In this document: in pieces, positions 54,180 through 62,899 of the stretch
Layout: every line of letters begins with the position of its first letter
Numbering within the stretch: the stretch's first letter is position 1
Origin: an uncultured Ruminiclostridium sp.
GTDB taxonomy: Bacteria > Bacillota > Clostridia > Oscillospirales > Ruminococcaceae
DNA: 64,000 bases
Reading direction: 5' to 3'
Assembly (NCBI GenBank): GCA_934454635.1
Contig: CAKSFR010000003.1
Location: 147,347-211,346, forward strand
Program-made: the position numbers and the translations under genes
Notes under the pieces: model-generated
What the model was told of the DNA's origin: nothing
Seen by the model: the letters and a program-made list of their open reading frames with translations, nothing else
Databases searched by the model: none

Positions 54180-55106
54180 TCAGTTCATGAGATTTTCGGG
54201 ATATTCGCCGTTTTTAATGTATTCGCGGACGCTGAGCTTCACCGCTTCAACGTCCTCCGCAAACGTCATTCCGAACCAGCGGCTTTCCGTTTTGATAACG
54301 CGGACGGTGCATTTTCCCTCGCTGATAAGGCGGTCAATTGCTATCGGGACAAGAAATTCGGGGCTGTTTACGTCGCTTTCGTCCACTTTTCCTAAAAATT
54401 CGCGGAACTGCTCCGAAAGCCGTGCCATGTAGTCCTCGGTAAAACACCACATATTCATCGAAGCAACGTCGTTTTCGCTTACTTTGCGCAGTTCGCCGTT
54501 GTAGGTCCCGCATATCTCGCCGTTTTCACCGCGCATAATGCCCTTTGTTTCTTCAAGCTCCGCCAGAAAACCGTCTTTTACAGTGCAGATTCCGCGCGTG
54601 ACTGCGCCGTTTTCGCTGAGCGTGTTGCCGATTCTGAACCCGCACATTGCGTATTCGGGAACTGCCGCCGCGGAGTTGTCCGCACGGGAAAGATACTCAA
54701 AAATAACGCGGTAAGCGTCTGAGCCGTAGAAATCGTCCGCATTTATTACCGCGAATGCGCCGTGAACGATTTTTGCAGCCGAAAGAACCGCCTGACCCGT
54801 TCCCCACGGACGTGTGCGGAGCGCGGCAAGCTCTTTCCTGACGGGTATATCGTCTTTTTCCTGAAAAACGTAGCTGACTTTCACCTTTTTGGCAAGTCTG
54901 TCGCCGATTTTTTCGCGGAACAGCGCTTCAATATCGCGGCGGATAATAAAAACAATGTGGTTGAAACCTGCGCGAACCGCGTCGTAAACGGAATAATCCA
55001 TAAGCAGCTCGCCGTTCGGTCCGATAGGTTCAAGCTGCTTTATCTTCTGTCCGAAGCGCGAGCCTATGCCCGCCGCCATGATTACAAGCGTTATTTCTTT
55101 CGCCAT
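54180..55106 (-). CDS. Nucleotidyltransferase of the sugar-nucleotide type
   Basis: This protein has 308 residues from the ATG at 55106 (GAAAGGA upstream). The start LVIMAAGIGSRFGQKIKQLEPIGPNGELLMDYSVYDA is the NTP_transferase signature with its Mg-nucleotide loop. INADDFYG supplies the aspartates that bind metal. Such enzymes activate sugar-1-phosphates or related alcohols. No sugar pathway genes are adjacent, so substrate is unknown. Its own promoter is not obvious. Confidence 0.85.
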   Translation of the reverse strand: MAKEITLVIMAAGIGSRFGQKIKQLEPIGPNGELLMDYSVYDAVRAGFNHIVFIIRRDIEALFREKIGDRLAKKVKVSYVFQEKDDIPVRKELAALRTRPWGTGQAVLSAAKIVHGAFAVINADDFYGSDAYRVIFEYLSRADNSAAAVPEYAMCGFRIGNTLSENGAVTRGICTVKDGFLAELEETKGIMRGENGEICGTYNGELRKVSENDVASMNMWCFTEDYMARLSEQFREFLGKVDESDVNSPEFLVPIAIDRLISEGKCTVRVIKTESRWFGMTFAEDVEAVKLSVREYIKNGEYPENLMN

Positions 55107-55125
55107 CGCGTTATCCTTTCCCGTA

Positions 55126-55162
55126 TACAAAAATAAGGGCACGTTTCCGTACCCTTATCTGT
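55126..55162 (-). terminator. Terminator after rplA
   Basis: On the minus strand, ATAAGGGTACG and CGTGCCCTTAT form an 11-bp stem (one G-U) with a GAAA tetraloop and a T-run, separating the ribosomal operon from the nucleotidyltransferase gene. Confidence 0.85.
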
Positions 55163-55170
55163 TTTTGCAA

Positions 55171-55863
55171 TTAGCAGCCGTACTTAGCGGTGCTTACCTT
55201 AACGCCGGGTCCCATTGTGGACGAAATGGTGCAGCTCTTGAGATACTGACCCTTTGCTGCCGCAGGCTTAGCCTTAACGATAGCAGCCATGAGGGTTTCA
55301 AGGTTCTCTTCAAGCTTGGTCTGTCCAAAGGAAGCCTTTCCGATAGGGCAGTGGATAATGTTTGTCTTATCAAGACGGTATTCGATTTTACCTGCCTTTG
55401 CGTCGGTTACTGCCTTAGCAACATCGGGGGTAACGGTACCTGCCTTGGGGTTAGGCATTAAGCCTCTCGGACCTAAAACCTTACCTAAACGTCCGACAAC
55501 GCCCATCATGTCGGGGGAAGCGATTACAACGTCGAAATCCATCCAACCGTCCATGATCTTCTTAACGGTGTCGTCGTCAGCAACATAGTCAGCGCCTGCG
55601 TCCTGAGCGTCCTTGATCTTATCGCCCTTAGTGAAAACTAAGGTTCTTATGGTCTTACCTGTACCGTTGGGAAGAACAACTGCGCCTCTTACCTGCTGGT
55701 CAGCGTGACGGGAGTCAACGCCTAAGCGAATGTGAATTTCAACAGTTTCGTCGAACTTAGCCTTTGCGGTCTTGCAAACTAAATCGCAAGCCTCGGGAAC
55801 TTCATAGAACTTTCCTGCTTCAACGAGCTTTGCGCTCTCAACATATTTCTTTCCGTGCTTCAT
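55171..55863 (-). CDS. rplA: Ribosomal protein L1
   Basis: This 230-residue protein has the typical L1 sequence ([24 protein letters not shown] start; [42 protein letters not shown]). AGGAGG lies before the start. L1 binds 23S rRNA at the stalk and often represses its own mRNA. rplJ-rplL do not follow, unlike in many genomes. Confidence 0.97.
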   Translation of the reverse strand: MKHGKKYVESAKLVEAGKFYEVPEACDLVCKTAKAKFDETVEIHIRLGVDSRHADQQVRGAVVLPNGTGKTIRTLVFTKGDKIKDAQDAGADYVADDDTVKKIMDGWMDFDVVIASPDMMGVVGRLGKVLGPRGLMPNPKAGTVTPDVAKAVTDAKAGKIEYRLDKTNIIHCPIGKASFGQTKLEENLETLMAAIVKAKPAAAKGQYLKSCTISSTMGPGVKVSTAKYGC

Positions 55864-55927
55864 GTAAAATCCTCCTTGTGGTCAAGCGGTATAAAACCTC
55901 CCACGAATAATAGTTTTAATTGGTTAA

Positions 55928-56353
55928 TCAGTCAACAACCTCGATACCCATCGAGCGAGCGGTTCCTGCGATCATGGACATAGCAGCTTCAACGGAACCT
56001 GCGTTGAGGTCCTGCATCTTCTGCTCAGCGATCTGCTGAACCTGAGCCTTGGTAATCTTAGCAACCTTGGTCTTGTTGGGTGTACCGGAAGCGGTTTCGA
56101 TACCGCAAGCCTTCTTTAAGAGAACTGCTGCGGGGGGAGTTTTTGTTACAAAGCTGAAGCTTCTGTCAGCGTAAACAGTGATAACAACAGGAATGATAAG
56201 ACCTGCGTCGTTCTTTGTACGCTCGTTGAATTCCTTTGTAAACGCCATAATATTAACGCCGTGCTGACCTAAAGCAGGACCTACCGGCGGAGCGGGAGTA
56301 GCTTTTCCCGCAGGAATCTGTAATTTAATAAATCCGACTACCTTCTGAGCCAT
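55928..56353 (-). CDS. rplK: Ribosomal protein L11
   Basis: This 141-residue protein starts at 56353 ([35 protein letters not shown] upstream). It has the family's proline-rich N-terminal motif and the C-terminal rRNA-binding part ([15 protein letters not shown]). It lies between nusG and rplA, in the usual order. Confidence 0.97.
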   Translation of the reverse strand: MAQKVVGFIKLQIPAGKATPAPPVGPALGQHGVNIMAFTKEFNERTKNDAGLIIPVVITVYADRSFSFVTKTPPAAVLLKKACGIETASGTPNKTKVAKITKAQVQQIAEQKMQDLNAGSVEAAMSMIAGTARSMGIEVVD

Positions 56354-56383
56354 TTTAATTACCTCCAAAAAAACTTAAAGAAC

Positions 56384-56917
56384 TTAATTGATTTTTTCAA
56401 CCGAGGAAAGTTCAAGCGTAGTGGGCGTTTCTCTGCCGAACATGGATACCGTTACAACGACGGTTCCCGCAGCCTCGTCTACTTCCTTTACTGTTCCCTC
56501 GAAGCCTTCGAGCGAGCCGTTTACGATATTGACAATATCTCCGGGCACGACCTTGGCCTCCGCAGTCTGTTTAACAACGCCGAGGTTTCTCGCTTCCTCA
56601 TCGGTGAGGGGAATAGGCTTTGATCCGGGGCCTACGAAGCCGGTAACGCCTCTTGTATTGCGGCAGATGTACCATGACTCGTCGGTCATGACCATTTTTA
56701 CATATACATAGCAGGGAAACAGCTTTTCTTCCTTCTGGTTTCCGTCCTTGTCGAGAACGGGCTTTCCGTAATCGTCCGTAGCGGGACCGATCGGAACCAT
56801 AACGTCTTCAATAAGATGCTGAAGATTTCTGTTTTCCGCAAGCGTTTTAATATCGTTTGCAACCTTGTTCTCGTAACCGGAATAGGTGTGCAGGATATAC
56901 CATTTTGCTTCTGACAT
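56384..56917 (-). CDS. nusG: Transcription termination/antitermination factor NusG
   Basis: This 177-residue protein has an NGN domain (~1-115; KWYILHTYSGYENKVANDIK; LFPCYVYVKMVMTDESWYICRNTRGVTGFVGPGSKP) and a KOW domain at the C-terminus (VPGDIVNIVNGSLEGFEGTVKEV). AAGGGG is upstream of the start. It links RNA polymerase to ribosomes and Rho. Confidence 0.97.
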   Translation of the reverse strand: MSEAKWYILHTYSGYENKVANDIKTLAENRNLQHLIEDVMVPIGPATDDYGKPVLDKDGNQKEEKLFPCYVYVKMVMTDESWYICRNTRGVTGFVGPGSKPIPLTDEEARNLGVVKQTAEAKVVPGDIVNIVNGSLEGFEGTVKEVDEAAGTVVVTVSMFGRETPTTLELSSVEKIN

Positions 56918-56951
56918 ATTTTACCCCTTTAGCCTCTTCGTGTCATTAAAC

Positions 56952-57191
56952 TCACAGATTGCCGAGCAGCAGCTTTATCAGCAGCATGAATATATTGTCC
57001 ATGCCCCAGATAGCGATACCGCAGACAACCATTGCAACAATAACGACGATCGTATTGTTGATAACCGACTTTCTTGTCGGCCAGACAACCTTTTTGAACT
57101 CGGATCTGGCGTCCTTAAAATACTTGACAACAGACTTCTTCTGCTTTTTCGGAGCGGAAGGCTTTACTGCTGCTGCTTTCTCGTTTGCCAT
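56952..57191 (-). CDS. secE: Preprotein translocase subunit SecE
   Basis: This 79-residue protein has a charged N-terminus, the amphipathic segment VVKYFKDARSEFKKVVWPTRK and one membrane helix (~52-75). AGGAGG is upstream. It sits between rpmG and nusG, the standard clostridial order. Confidence 0.95.
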   Translation of the reverse strand: MANEKAAAVKPSAPKKQKKSVVKYFKDARSEFKKVVWPTRKSVINNTIVVIVAMVVCGIAIWGMDNIFMLLIKLLLGNL

Positions 57192-57201
57192 AGAATCCTC
57201 C

Positions 57202-57351
57202 TTACTTGGTTTCTCTGTGGAGAGTGTGCTTGCGGCAGAATTTGCAGAACTTGTTCATTTCAATTCTGTCAGGGTCGTTCTTCTTGTTTTTCTTGGTGTT
57301 GTAATTGCGCTGCTTGCATTCCGTGCAAGCGAGTGTAATCTTAACTCTCAT
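57202..57351 (-). CDS. rpmG: Ribosomal protein L33
   Basis: This 49-residue protein has GGAGGTG before the ATG at 57351. It reads [20 protein letters not shown], then [15 protein letters not shown], so it is the zinc-binding form with two CxxC pairs. It is first in the rpmG-secE-nusG-rplK-rplA operon. Confidence 0.95.
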   Translation of the reverse strand: MRVKITLACTECKQRNYNTKKNKKNDPDRIEMNKFCKFCRKHTLHRETK

Positions 57352-57485
57352 TTTCGGCACCTCCTATTTTATTATTCATTCTTATGAATGAACTAAGCCT
57401 CCCTCGACGGCAGAACCCAACGCTGCCGGGGAATTTTTCTGTAAAAATGCGCACAAAAAAATAGCCCCCTTTTCGAGGTAAATTT

Positions 57486-57514
57486 ATTTTATCATATTCA
57501 AAGCGTTTTGTCAA
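57486..57514 (-). promoter_or_regulatory. Promoter of the rpmG-secE-nusG-rplK-rplA operon
   Basis: On the minus strand, a perfect TTGACA (57514-57509) and TAAAAT (57491-57486) are 17 bp apart. A leader of about 130 bases with CCCC/GGGG-rich short repeats (57370-57480) follows; I see no known regulatory RNA in it. Confidence 0.85.
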
Positions 57515-57585
57515 GGGCTTTTCCGCATTTTTGTCATTATTTTAATAAAAAATAAGCGCTTTTTTGTCCGCCGCATTGCCTATTA

Positions 57586-57614
57586 TTGACAAAAATATCT
57601 TAATATAGTATAAT
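57586..57614 (+). promoter_or_regulatory. Consensus promoter of the zinc-ribbon gene
   Basis: Perfect TTGACA (57586-57591) and TATAAT (57609-57614) with a 17-bp spacer, 48 bases before the start codon. Confidence 0.85.
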
Positions 57615-57662
57615 CATTACAATACGGGGTTATCCCGCGCTGAAACGAAAGGAATGAAAGCT

Positions 57663-58064
57663 ATGAAAATTTGTACCAACTGCGGTTCGCAGTGCATGGA
57701 CGACAGCAGCTTCTGCACGTCCTGCGGAAGCTCGGAATTTGGACAGTGTGCCGAGGGCGCTGTGCAGCCCGTTCGGTCCGCTCCTCTGCCGCAGCCAAAC
57801 ATAAAGCCCGACTTCACTGTGTTCGACCTTATGACGATATTCGGATTTGTTGCGTCGCTCGTGGGACTTTTCCAGATAGGGCTTATTCTCGAACCGCTTG
57901 CGCTTCTCTCGACGATTGCGGGTTTTGCAAAGGGCAAGCGCTGCCTCGGACTAGCTATTGCGGGATTTGTTATTGCGGCGATAGGTCTGCTTGTGCGGCT
58001 TTTTGAAACGCTTTACCGCAACAATATTATACCGCAGTGGCTTATAAGCGGAGCGTTCGGATAA
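57663..58064 (+). CDS. Zinc-ribbon membrane protein of unknown function
   Basis: This protein has 133 residues from the ATG at 57663 (GAAAGGA 9 bases upstream). The N-terminal zinc ribbon has two CxxC pairs (ICTNCGSQC, CTSCGSSEF). A linker with prolines follows, then two to three membrane helices (~52-115) in which GFVASLVGLFQIGLILEP can be read. It is a different protein from the zinc-ribbon protein at 18764. Confidence 0.8.
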   Translation: MKICTNCGSQCMDDSSFCTSCGSSEFGQCAEGAVQPVRSAPLPQPNIKPDFTVFDLMTIFGFVASLVGLFQIGLILEPLALLSTIAGFAKGKRCLGLAIAGFVIAAIGLLVRLFETLYRNNIIPQWLISGAFG

Positions 58065-58104
58065 GATAATTTTTATAAAAACGGCAATATATGGAGGTAA
58101 TAAT

Positions 58105-59295
58105 ATGAGCCTGTACTATAAGCAGCCAAAATATTATGATGAGTTCAAATGTATCGGCGGCGCCTGTCCGGTCACTTGCTGCGGGTACTGGAGAATTGAC
58201 TGGCTTCAGGAAGAAATAGAGCGGCTTAAAGAAAAAGACTGTTCCGAGGAGCTGAAGAGCCTTATTGACACTTCTTTTGAAGAGGTTGAAAATGCGCCGG
58301 TCGACAATCTGCACGCAATAAGACTGAATGAAGATTGTAAATGTCCTCTTCAGGATGCCGACGGGCTTTGCAGAGTACAAAAAGAACTTGGAGAGGAATA
58401 TCTTTCCGGAACCTGCGCAGTTTATCCCAGAAAATTTTTCTGGCATCGCGACGCATTTATAAGAAGCTGCCATAGTTCGTGTCCTGCCGTTCTTGATCTG
58501 CTGTCCGAAGACGTCAACGCTTTAAGGCTTGAAAACCGAAAAATTGAAAAGGAACTTAAAATAAGAACTTCGACCGGCAGAGACTCTTCCGAAATGATTA
58601 AAAATAATCCTGAGCTTGGATACCGTATTCAGCTTGTGGAATTTTATAATAGTATAATAACCTGCCGCGGCGTTTCTCTTGAAACAGCCGTTGTACTCGG
58701 CGCTCTTGCTTCAAAGCACTTTGCCGACGCGGTGGGACATGGCAAATATGATGAAATTCCGAAAATTATTGCGGAATATGAAAAAAAGCTTCACGACAGG
58801 TCGGTAATTTCGGCTATCGAAGAAATAAAACCGAATCCTGCGGTGCAGTTCAAATTCGTAAACAATCTGCTGCTTACATATTTTGAAGGTTCTAATATTC
58901 ATATTAACATTTCAAATCTTCACGACGGCGAAAAGGTGATTCCCGAAAGATATAACGAGGGCAAAAAAAATCTCGAAGAAGCTTTTAGCGGCAGAGAATA
59001 TTTTTTCAAAAATCTTGCGGCTAATATGCTTCTTGAGCAGAGAGTACCTTTTTATATAAAGGACGCTTCGATTCTCGAAAATTACAGCTACTTTGCTCTG
59101 ACGGTCGCTGCGACGAAGCTCCTTTCGATATCGGCGGCACTGAACGCCGAAAATGTTGAAAGGGATGTTAAGTGTAAAATCGCTGTTTTGTCGAGAGTTA
59201 TGGCGCACAACGCAAGTAAAGCCAAAGACATAGTTGAGGATATGAAAAAGCACGGTTTTACTTCTGCGGCACATATCGCCCTGTTCATAAAATGA
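58105..59295 (+). CDS. fliB: Flagellin lysine-N-methylase
   Basis: This 396-residue protein starts with the FliB cysteine cluster (FKCIGGACPVTCCGYWRIDW) and further cysteines (CKCPLQDADGLCRVQ; SGTCAVYPRKFFWH; SCHSSCPAVLDL), thought to bind a metal cluster. The C-terminal half is helical and variable. It methylates lysines on flagellin. The flagellin gene follows 244 bases later. GGAGG precedes the start. Confidence 0.9.
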   Translation: MSLYYKQPKYYDEFKCIGGACPVTCCGYWRIDWLQEEIERLKEKDCSEELKSLIDTSFEEVENAPVDNLHAIRLNEDCKCPLQDADGLCRVQKELGEEYLSGTCAVYPRKFFWHRDAFIRSCHSSCPAVLDLLSEDVNALRLENRKIEKELKIRTSTGRDSSEMIKNNPELGYRIQLVEFYNSIITCRGVSLETAVVLGALASKHFADAVGHGKYDEIPKIIAEYEKKLHDRSVISAIEEIKPNPAVQFKFVNNLLLTYFEGSNIHINISNLHDGEKVIPERYNEGKKNLEEAFSGREYFFKNLAANMLLEQRVPFYIKDASILENYSYFALTVAATKLLSISAALNAENVERDVKCKIAVLSRVMAHNASKAKDIVEDMKKHGFTSAAHIALFIK

Positions 59296-59371
59296 TTTTG
59301 TGCAATTTCAACAAACAAAAGAGGCTTTATCCTGCATTTTCTACAAATTGAAAAATTTCTCAGAAAAACGC

Positions 59372-59398
59372 TAAAGTTTACGCGGCGGCGGACGATAA
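59372..59398 (+). promoter_or_regulatory. Sigma-D (sigma-28) promoter of flagellin
   Basis: TAAA (59372-59375) and GACGATAA (59391-59398) are 15 bp apart, matching the flagellar TAAA-N15-GCCGATAA consensus in all but one base. A leader of about 130 bases with a small palindrome (GTTTTCCGGAAAAC) follows. Confidence 0.8.
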
Positions 59399-59539
59399 AA
59401 CGTATGTAAAGGTTAAAGACAGTTTTCCGGAAAACAGTTAAGACCAAAACAAAGCACAAATTTAAGCGGCTCAAACGAGCCAAAACACACAGGATTGATC
59501 GAAAGGAGTTCGGTCAATTAAGAATCAAGGAGGAACATT

Positions 59540-61198
59540 ATGGGAATGGTAGTACAGCACAATATTAGCGCTATGAATGCTAATAATGCAATGACAAGAA
59601 ACGTAAGCGGTTTAGGCAAGTCCACCGAAAAGCTCTCTACAGGTTATGCAATCAACCGTGCGGCAGATAACGCAGCAGGTCTTGCAATCTCCGAAAAGAT
59701 GAGATCTCAGATCCGTGGTCTTTCTCAGGCTACAAACAACGCTAACGACGCTATCAGCCTTATCCAGACTGCTGAAGGCGGCTTACAGGAAACTGAAGAC
59801 ATTCTCCAGAGAATGCGTGAACTTTCCGTTCAGTCCGCTAACGGTACATACACAGATGAAGACAGAGATCAGATTCAGTACGAAGTTGATGCTCTTAAGT
59901 CCGAAATCGACAGAATCGCTGAATCCACAGAATTCAACGAGATGAAGTTACTCGACGGTTCGCTCGACGGCGTATCCACAGGTTCTACCGATTACGGTCC
60001 TCGTTACGGTGTTCTCCTTTCTGCTAACACAGCAACAGGCGGTAAGCTCACCAAGAATACTTCTCTTGAGGGCTCTACAATAACCTCCAGCATTACCGGT
60101 GTTCAGATTGCGCTTGCTGATACAGCTTCCGGCGCAGGCGGCGAAAGTGCTGAATGGGACGCAGCAGGTAAGAAATTAACCTTAAACCTCGTTAAGGGTT
60201 CTACCTATACTCAGAGCCAGATCGATGACCTTATCAAGAACGCTACACAGGCTAAGCACACTACTCAGACAGGCGATCCTGCTAACGTAAGCGTTAAACT
60301 TAAGAACGGTGTGTTCTCTTTCACTGACGCTGAAACCTACACAACTCAGACAGGCGTTAGAGCTGATTCCGGCGAAGTAGACGTAACAGGTCTCCTTATG
60401 ACCGGCGGCACGGCTGCAAACGATAAGTATGCAGACAGCGTTAAGTTTACGTCCAATACTTATGGCGAAGACGCGCGTAAATTTACCTTAAAGACTGACG
60501 TTGCAGCAGGTAAGGAATGGGTTGAAACCACAGCTAAGGGCAATGAAGGCACAGGCATCAAGAATGGTGAGTTCACACTTCACCTTTCTACCGGCGTTGA
60601 ATATTCCGAAAGCGATATCGAAAAGCTCCTCGCTAAGGCTGGCCTTGATTATGATATAACATTATCTGACCAGACTGCTAACCCTGACGGTGATAAGGTT
60701 CTCTTCGCTCAGAAGAAGGATACAACCGGTATTGAAGTTGATATGACTGCTGGCACTGCCGGTGCAGGTCTCGGCGCTGATAAGATGATGGGCGCAGGCG
60801 ACGGCTTAACATTCCAGATCGGTGCTAACGGCGTTGAAGACCAGAGACTTACTATCAACATTGCTAACATGGGCTCTACCGCTATCGGCGTAAACGGCGT
60901 TGACGTATCTACACAGGACGGCGCTAACGCTGGTATCAACAAGATTGACGACGCTATCAAGACTGTTTCTACTCAGAGAGCTAAGCTCGGTGCTGTTCAG
61001 AACAGACTTGAGCACACAGTTAACAGCTTAAGCACAGCAGAAGAAAACCTCCAGTCCGCTGAATCTCAGATTCGCGATACTGATATGGCTGCTGAAATGA
61101 TTAAGTACACCAAGTCCAACATTCTTCAGCAGGCTTCTCAGTCCATGCTGGCTCAGGCTAACCAGCAGCCTCAGGGCGTTCTCCAGTTACTCGGCTAA
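59540..61198 (+). CDS. Flagellin
   Basis: This protein has 552 residues. The conserved D0/D1 N-terminus (VVQHNISAMNANNAMTRN; LQRMRELSVQSANGTYTDED) and C-terminus (KLGAVQNRLEHTVNSLSTA; MLAQANQQPQGVLQLLG) flank a variable central part (about 145-450). The D1 part keeps the residues known to be seen by TLR5. AGGAGG lies 6 bases before the start. Codons are less GC-ending than elsewhere, as for a highly expressed gene. FliB upstream may methylate the central lysines. Confidence 0.97.
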   Translation: MGMVVQHNISAMNANNAMTRNVSGLGKSTEKLSTGYAINRAADNAAGLAISEKMRSQIRGLSQATNNANDAISLIQTAEGGLQETEDILQRMRELSVQSANGTYTDEDRDQIQYEVDALKSEIDRIAESTEFNEMKLLDGSLDGVSTGSTDYGPRYGVLLSANTATGGKLTKNTSLEGSTITSSITGVQIALADTASGAGGESAEWDAAGKKLTLNLVKGSTYTQSQIDDLIKNATQAKHTTQTGDPANVSVKLKNGVFSFTDAETYTTQTGVRADSGEVDVTGLLMTGGTAANDKYADSVKFTSNTYGEDARKFTLKTDVAAGKEWVETTAKGNEGTGIKNGEFTLHLSTGVEYSESDIEKLLAKAGLDYDITLSDQTANPDGDKVLFAQKKDTTGIEVDMTAGTAGAGLGADKMMGAGDGLTFQIGANGVEDQRLTINIANMGSTAIGVNGVDVSTQDGANAGINKIDDAIKTVSTQRAKLGAVQNRLEHTVNSLSTAEENLQSAESQIRDTDMAAEMIKYTKSNILQQASQSMLAQANQQPQGVLQLLG

Positions 61199-61265
61199 TA
61201 ACAGATTGGTCAAAGTGGCTTAAAAGAACAGCTTAACAGGTGTTGAAAGCAACTGAATAAAGTAC

Positions 61266-61293
61266 AGCCCTCGCATACGCGGGGGCTTCTTTA
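61266..61293 (+). terminator. Terminator of flagellin
   Basis: AGCCCTCGC and GCGGGGGCT form a 9-bp stem (one G-U) with a short loop and a T-rich tail. Confidence 0.8.
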
Positions 61294-61315
61294 TGTATTT
61301 TTTACATATCAGCTA

Positions 61316-61344
61316 TTGCATTATCCGTCGAAATATGATATAAT
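61316..61344 (+). promoter_or_regulatory. Promoter of the FG-repeat gene cluster
   Basis: TTGCAT (61316-61321) and a perfect TATAAT (61339-61344) are 17 bp apart, 33 bases before the GTG start of the next gene. Confidence 0.75.
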
Positions 61345-61377
61345 GATTATGCATTTTTAAGAAAAGAGGTGATTCCC

Positions 61378-62055
61378 GTGGCGCAGTCGCAGTTCTGCTT
61401 GTGGTTAGACGGTCAGCGGATATACGACATTCGCGCGCTTCGGGAACACTTTGATACGTCCGTTCTTATCGGCTATCTTGTCGGCGGCGGGCTTGAGCTT
61501 TGGCTCGAATCGCTCGGCGAAAACGCGATACTTGAACGCGTGCGGGGAATCGACCGCAGCGGAAATCTCGCCGAACAGTTAGCTTACGCTTTCGGAGTTC
61601 GTCCCGAACCGCGCGAGGCGGTAATGCTTAACCTTTCAGCGCTTGAAAAGGGGAGCGAACAGCGGCGTGCGGCGGCGCAGCTTCTTCCTAAGCCCGAAGA
61701 ACAGCCCGAAAAAGCAGCGGAAAATCTCCCGAAAAAGCCTGAGGAGCTTGAATCGTCGAGTTTCCTTTTCAAAAGCTCGTTTATCGGCGGTTCATTTACT
61801 TTCGGTTCGGGGATTTACGGTTCTTTACGCGCAGAGTCATTCAGAAAAGGCTCGTTCGGTTCATTCGGGCGCGGCTCTTTCGGTTCGTTTGGTTCGGGAG
61901 TCGGAATGGCGGCTCTTCATGCGGAGTTTATCGGCGGCAGCTTCAGATATTTTTCGGGAAACGCCGAAATAACGCAGAATGAATACAAAAAAACTATGAT
62001 AAATCTTTCCTCGTGCCCGCTTAACCGCTACGGCTACGGGATAAATCTTATTTAG
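61378..62055 (+). CDS. Protein of unknown function with FG/GSF repeats
   Basis: This protein has 225 residues from a GTG at 61378 (AAGAGGTG upstream). The N-terminal ~75 residues (QFCLWLDGQRIYDIRALREHFDTSVLIGYLVGGGLELWLESLGE) look like a small helical domain, and a charged linker follows (~95-125). About 125-195 is a low-complexity run built from SF, GSF and FGSG units (IGGSFTFGSG, GSFGSFGRGSFGSFGSG). I do not recognise the protein. Phe-Gly repeats of this kind tend to be disordered and self-associating. Confidence 0.7.
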   Translation: MAQSQFCLWLDGQRIYDIRALREHFDTSVLIGYLVGGGLELWLESLGENAILERVRGIDRSGNLAEQLAYAFGVRPEPREAVMLNLSALEKGSEQRRAAAQLLPKPEEQPEKAAENLPKKPEELESSSFLFKSSFIGGSFTFGSGIYGSLRAESFRKGSFGSFGRGSFGSFGSGVGMAALHAEFIGGSFRYFSGNAEITQNEYKKTMINLSSCPLNRYGYGINLI

Positions 62056-62062
62056 GCGCAAT

Positions 62063-62899
62063 ATGAAAGCTATTCATGTAAATTCAACGTTGCCGTTCTT
62101 TGCGAAGCACAAGGACGGCATTTATTCTATTGAAAAATTCAGCCTTTACACTACAGTTATTTCCGCGCTTCAATGGCGGAAAATGAACGGCGAAATTTTT
62201 ATGTGTACAGATGAAATCGGCGCGGAGTATTACCGAAAACTTGGCATTGAACAGGTCTGGAACGGCATTAAAACGGTTATCCCGACCGATATGGAGGGAA
62301 TCGACCCCGTGATGTTCTGGGCGGCGGGAAAGCTGCTGGCGATGCGTGAGATGAAAGGCGACTACGCGCTCGTTGACGAGGATTTTATTGTGTGGAATCG
62401 ACTGGAACTGTCGAAAACGGCTGTTACCGCCGCACACCGCGAGGATATTTCACCCGATATATATCCCGACCCCGACAGCTTCGGTGTTGATTTCCCGCTG
62501 CTGAAAAAATTGGATAAATCTATTCTTCCGTGCAACACGGCGTTTCTGTATATTCCCGACGAATCGTTCCGCGACTTTTATGTTAATCAGTCGATTGCGT
62601 TCATGAAGTCGGCGGAGAGCTGCGGAGATTATCTTTGCCGCATGGTTTTCGCGGAACAGCGGCTGCTTGCGATGCTTTGCGGGTACTGCAAAATCGGGAT
62701 AGAAACGCTGCTCAATAAGGAAAGGCTGTTCGTAGCGCAGGAAAATTTCACCCACGTTTGGGGCGCGAAGCAGGCTATGCGCGATGATACGGAAGAGTGT
62801 AAAAAATTTGAGGAAAGCTGCCGCAGGCGTATTCGCACGGACTTTACCGAATATGAATATGTGATAGAAAAAATTGATAATTTGGGAGGCGGACTATGA
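62063..62899 (+). CDS. DUF6734-like protein, possibly glycosyltransferase-related
   Basis: This 278-residue protein begins IHVNSTLPFFAKHKDG and has the block WRKMNGEIFMCTDEIGAEYYRKLGI. DYALVDEDFIVWNRL looks like the DxD-type region of GT-A folds. The resemblance to the DUF6734 family is from memory and not checked. It starts 7 bases after the FG-repeat gene and ends 4 bases into the nitrilase gene, so they form one operon. Confidence 0.55.
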   Translation: MKAIHVNSTLPFFAKHKDGIYSIEKFSLYTTVISALQWRKMNGEIFMCTDEIGAEYYRKLGIEQVWNGIKTVIPTDMEGIDPVMFWAAGKLLAMREMKGDYALVDEDFIVWNRLELSKTAVTAAHREDISPDIYPDPDSFGVDFPLLKKLDKSILPCNTAFLYIPDESFRDFYVNQSIAFMKSAESCGDYLCRMVFAEQRLLAMLCGYCKIGIETLLNKERLFVAQENFTHVWGAKQAMRDDTEECKKFEESCRRRIRTDFTEYEYVIEKIDNLGGGL

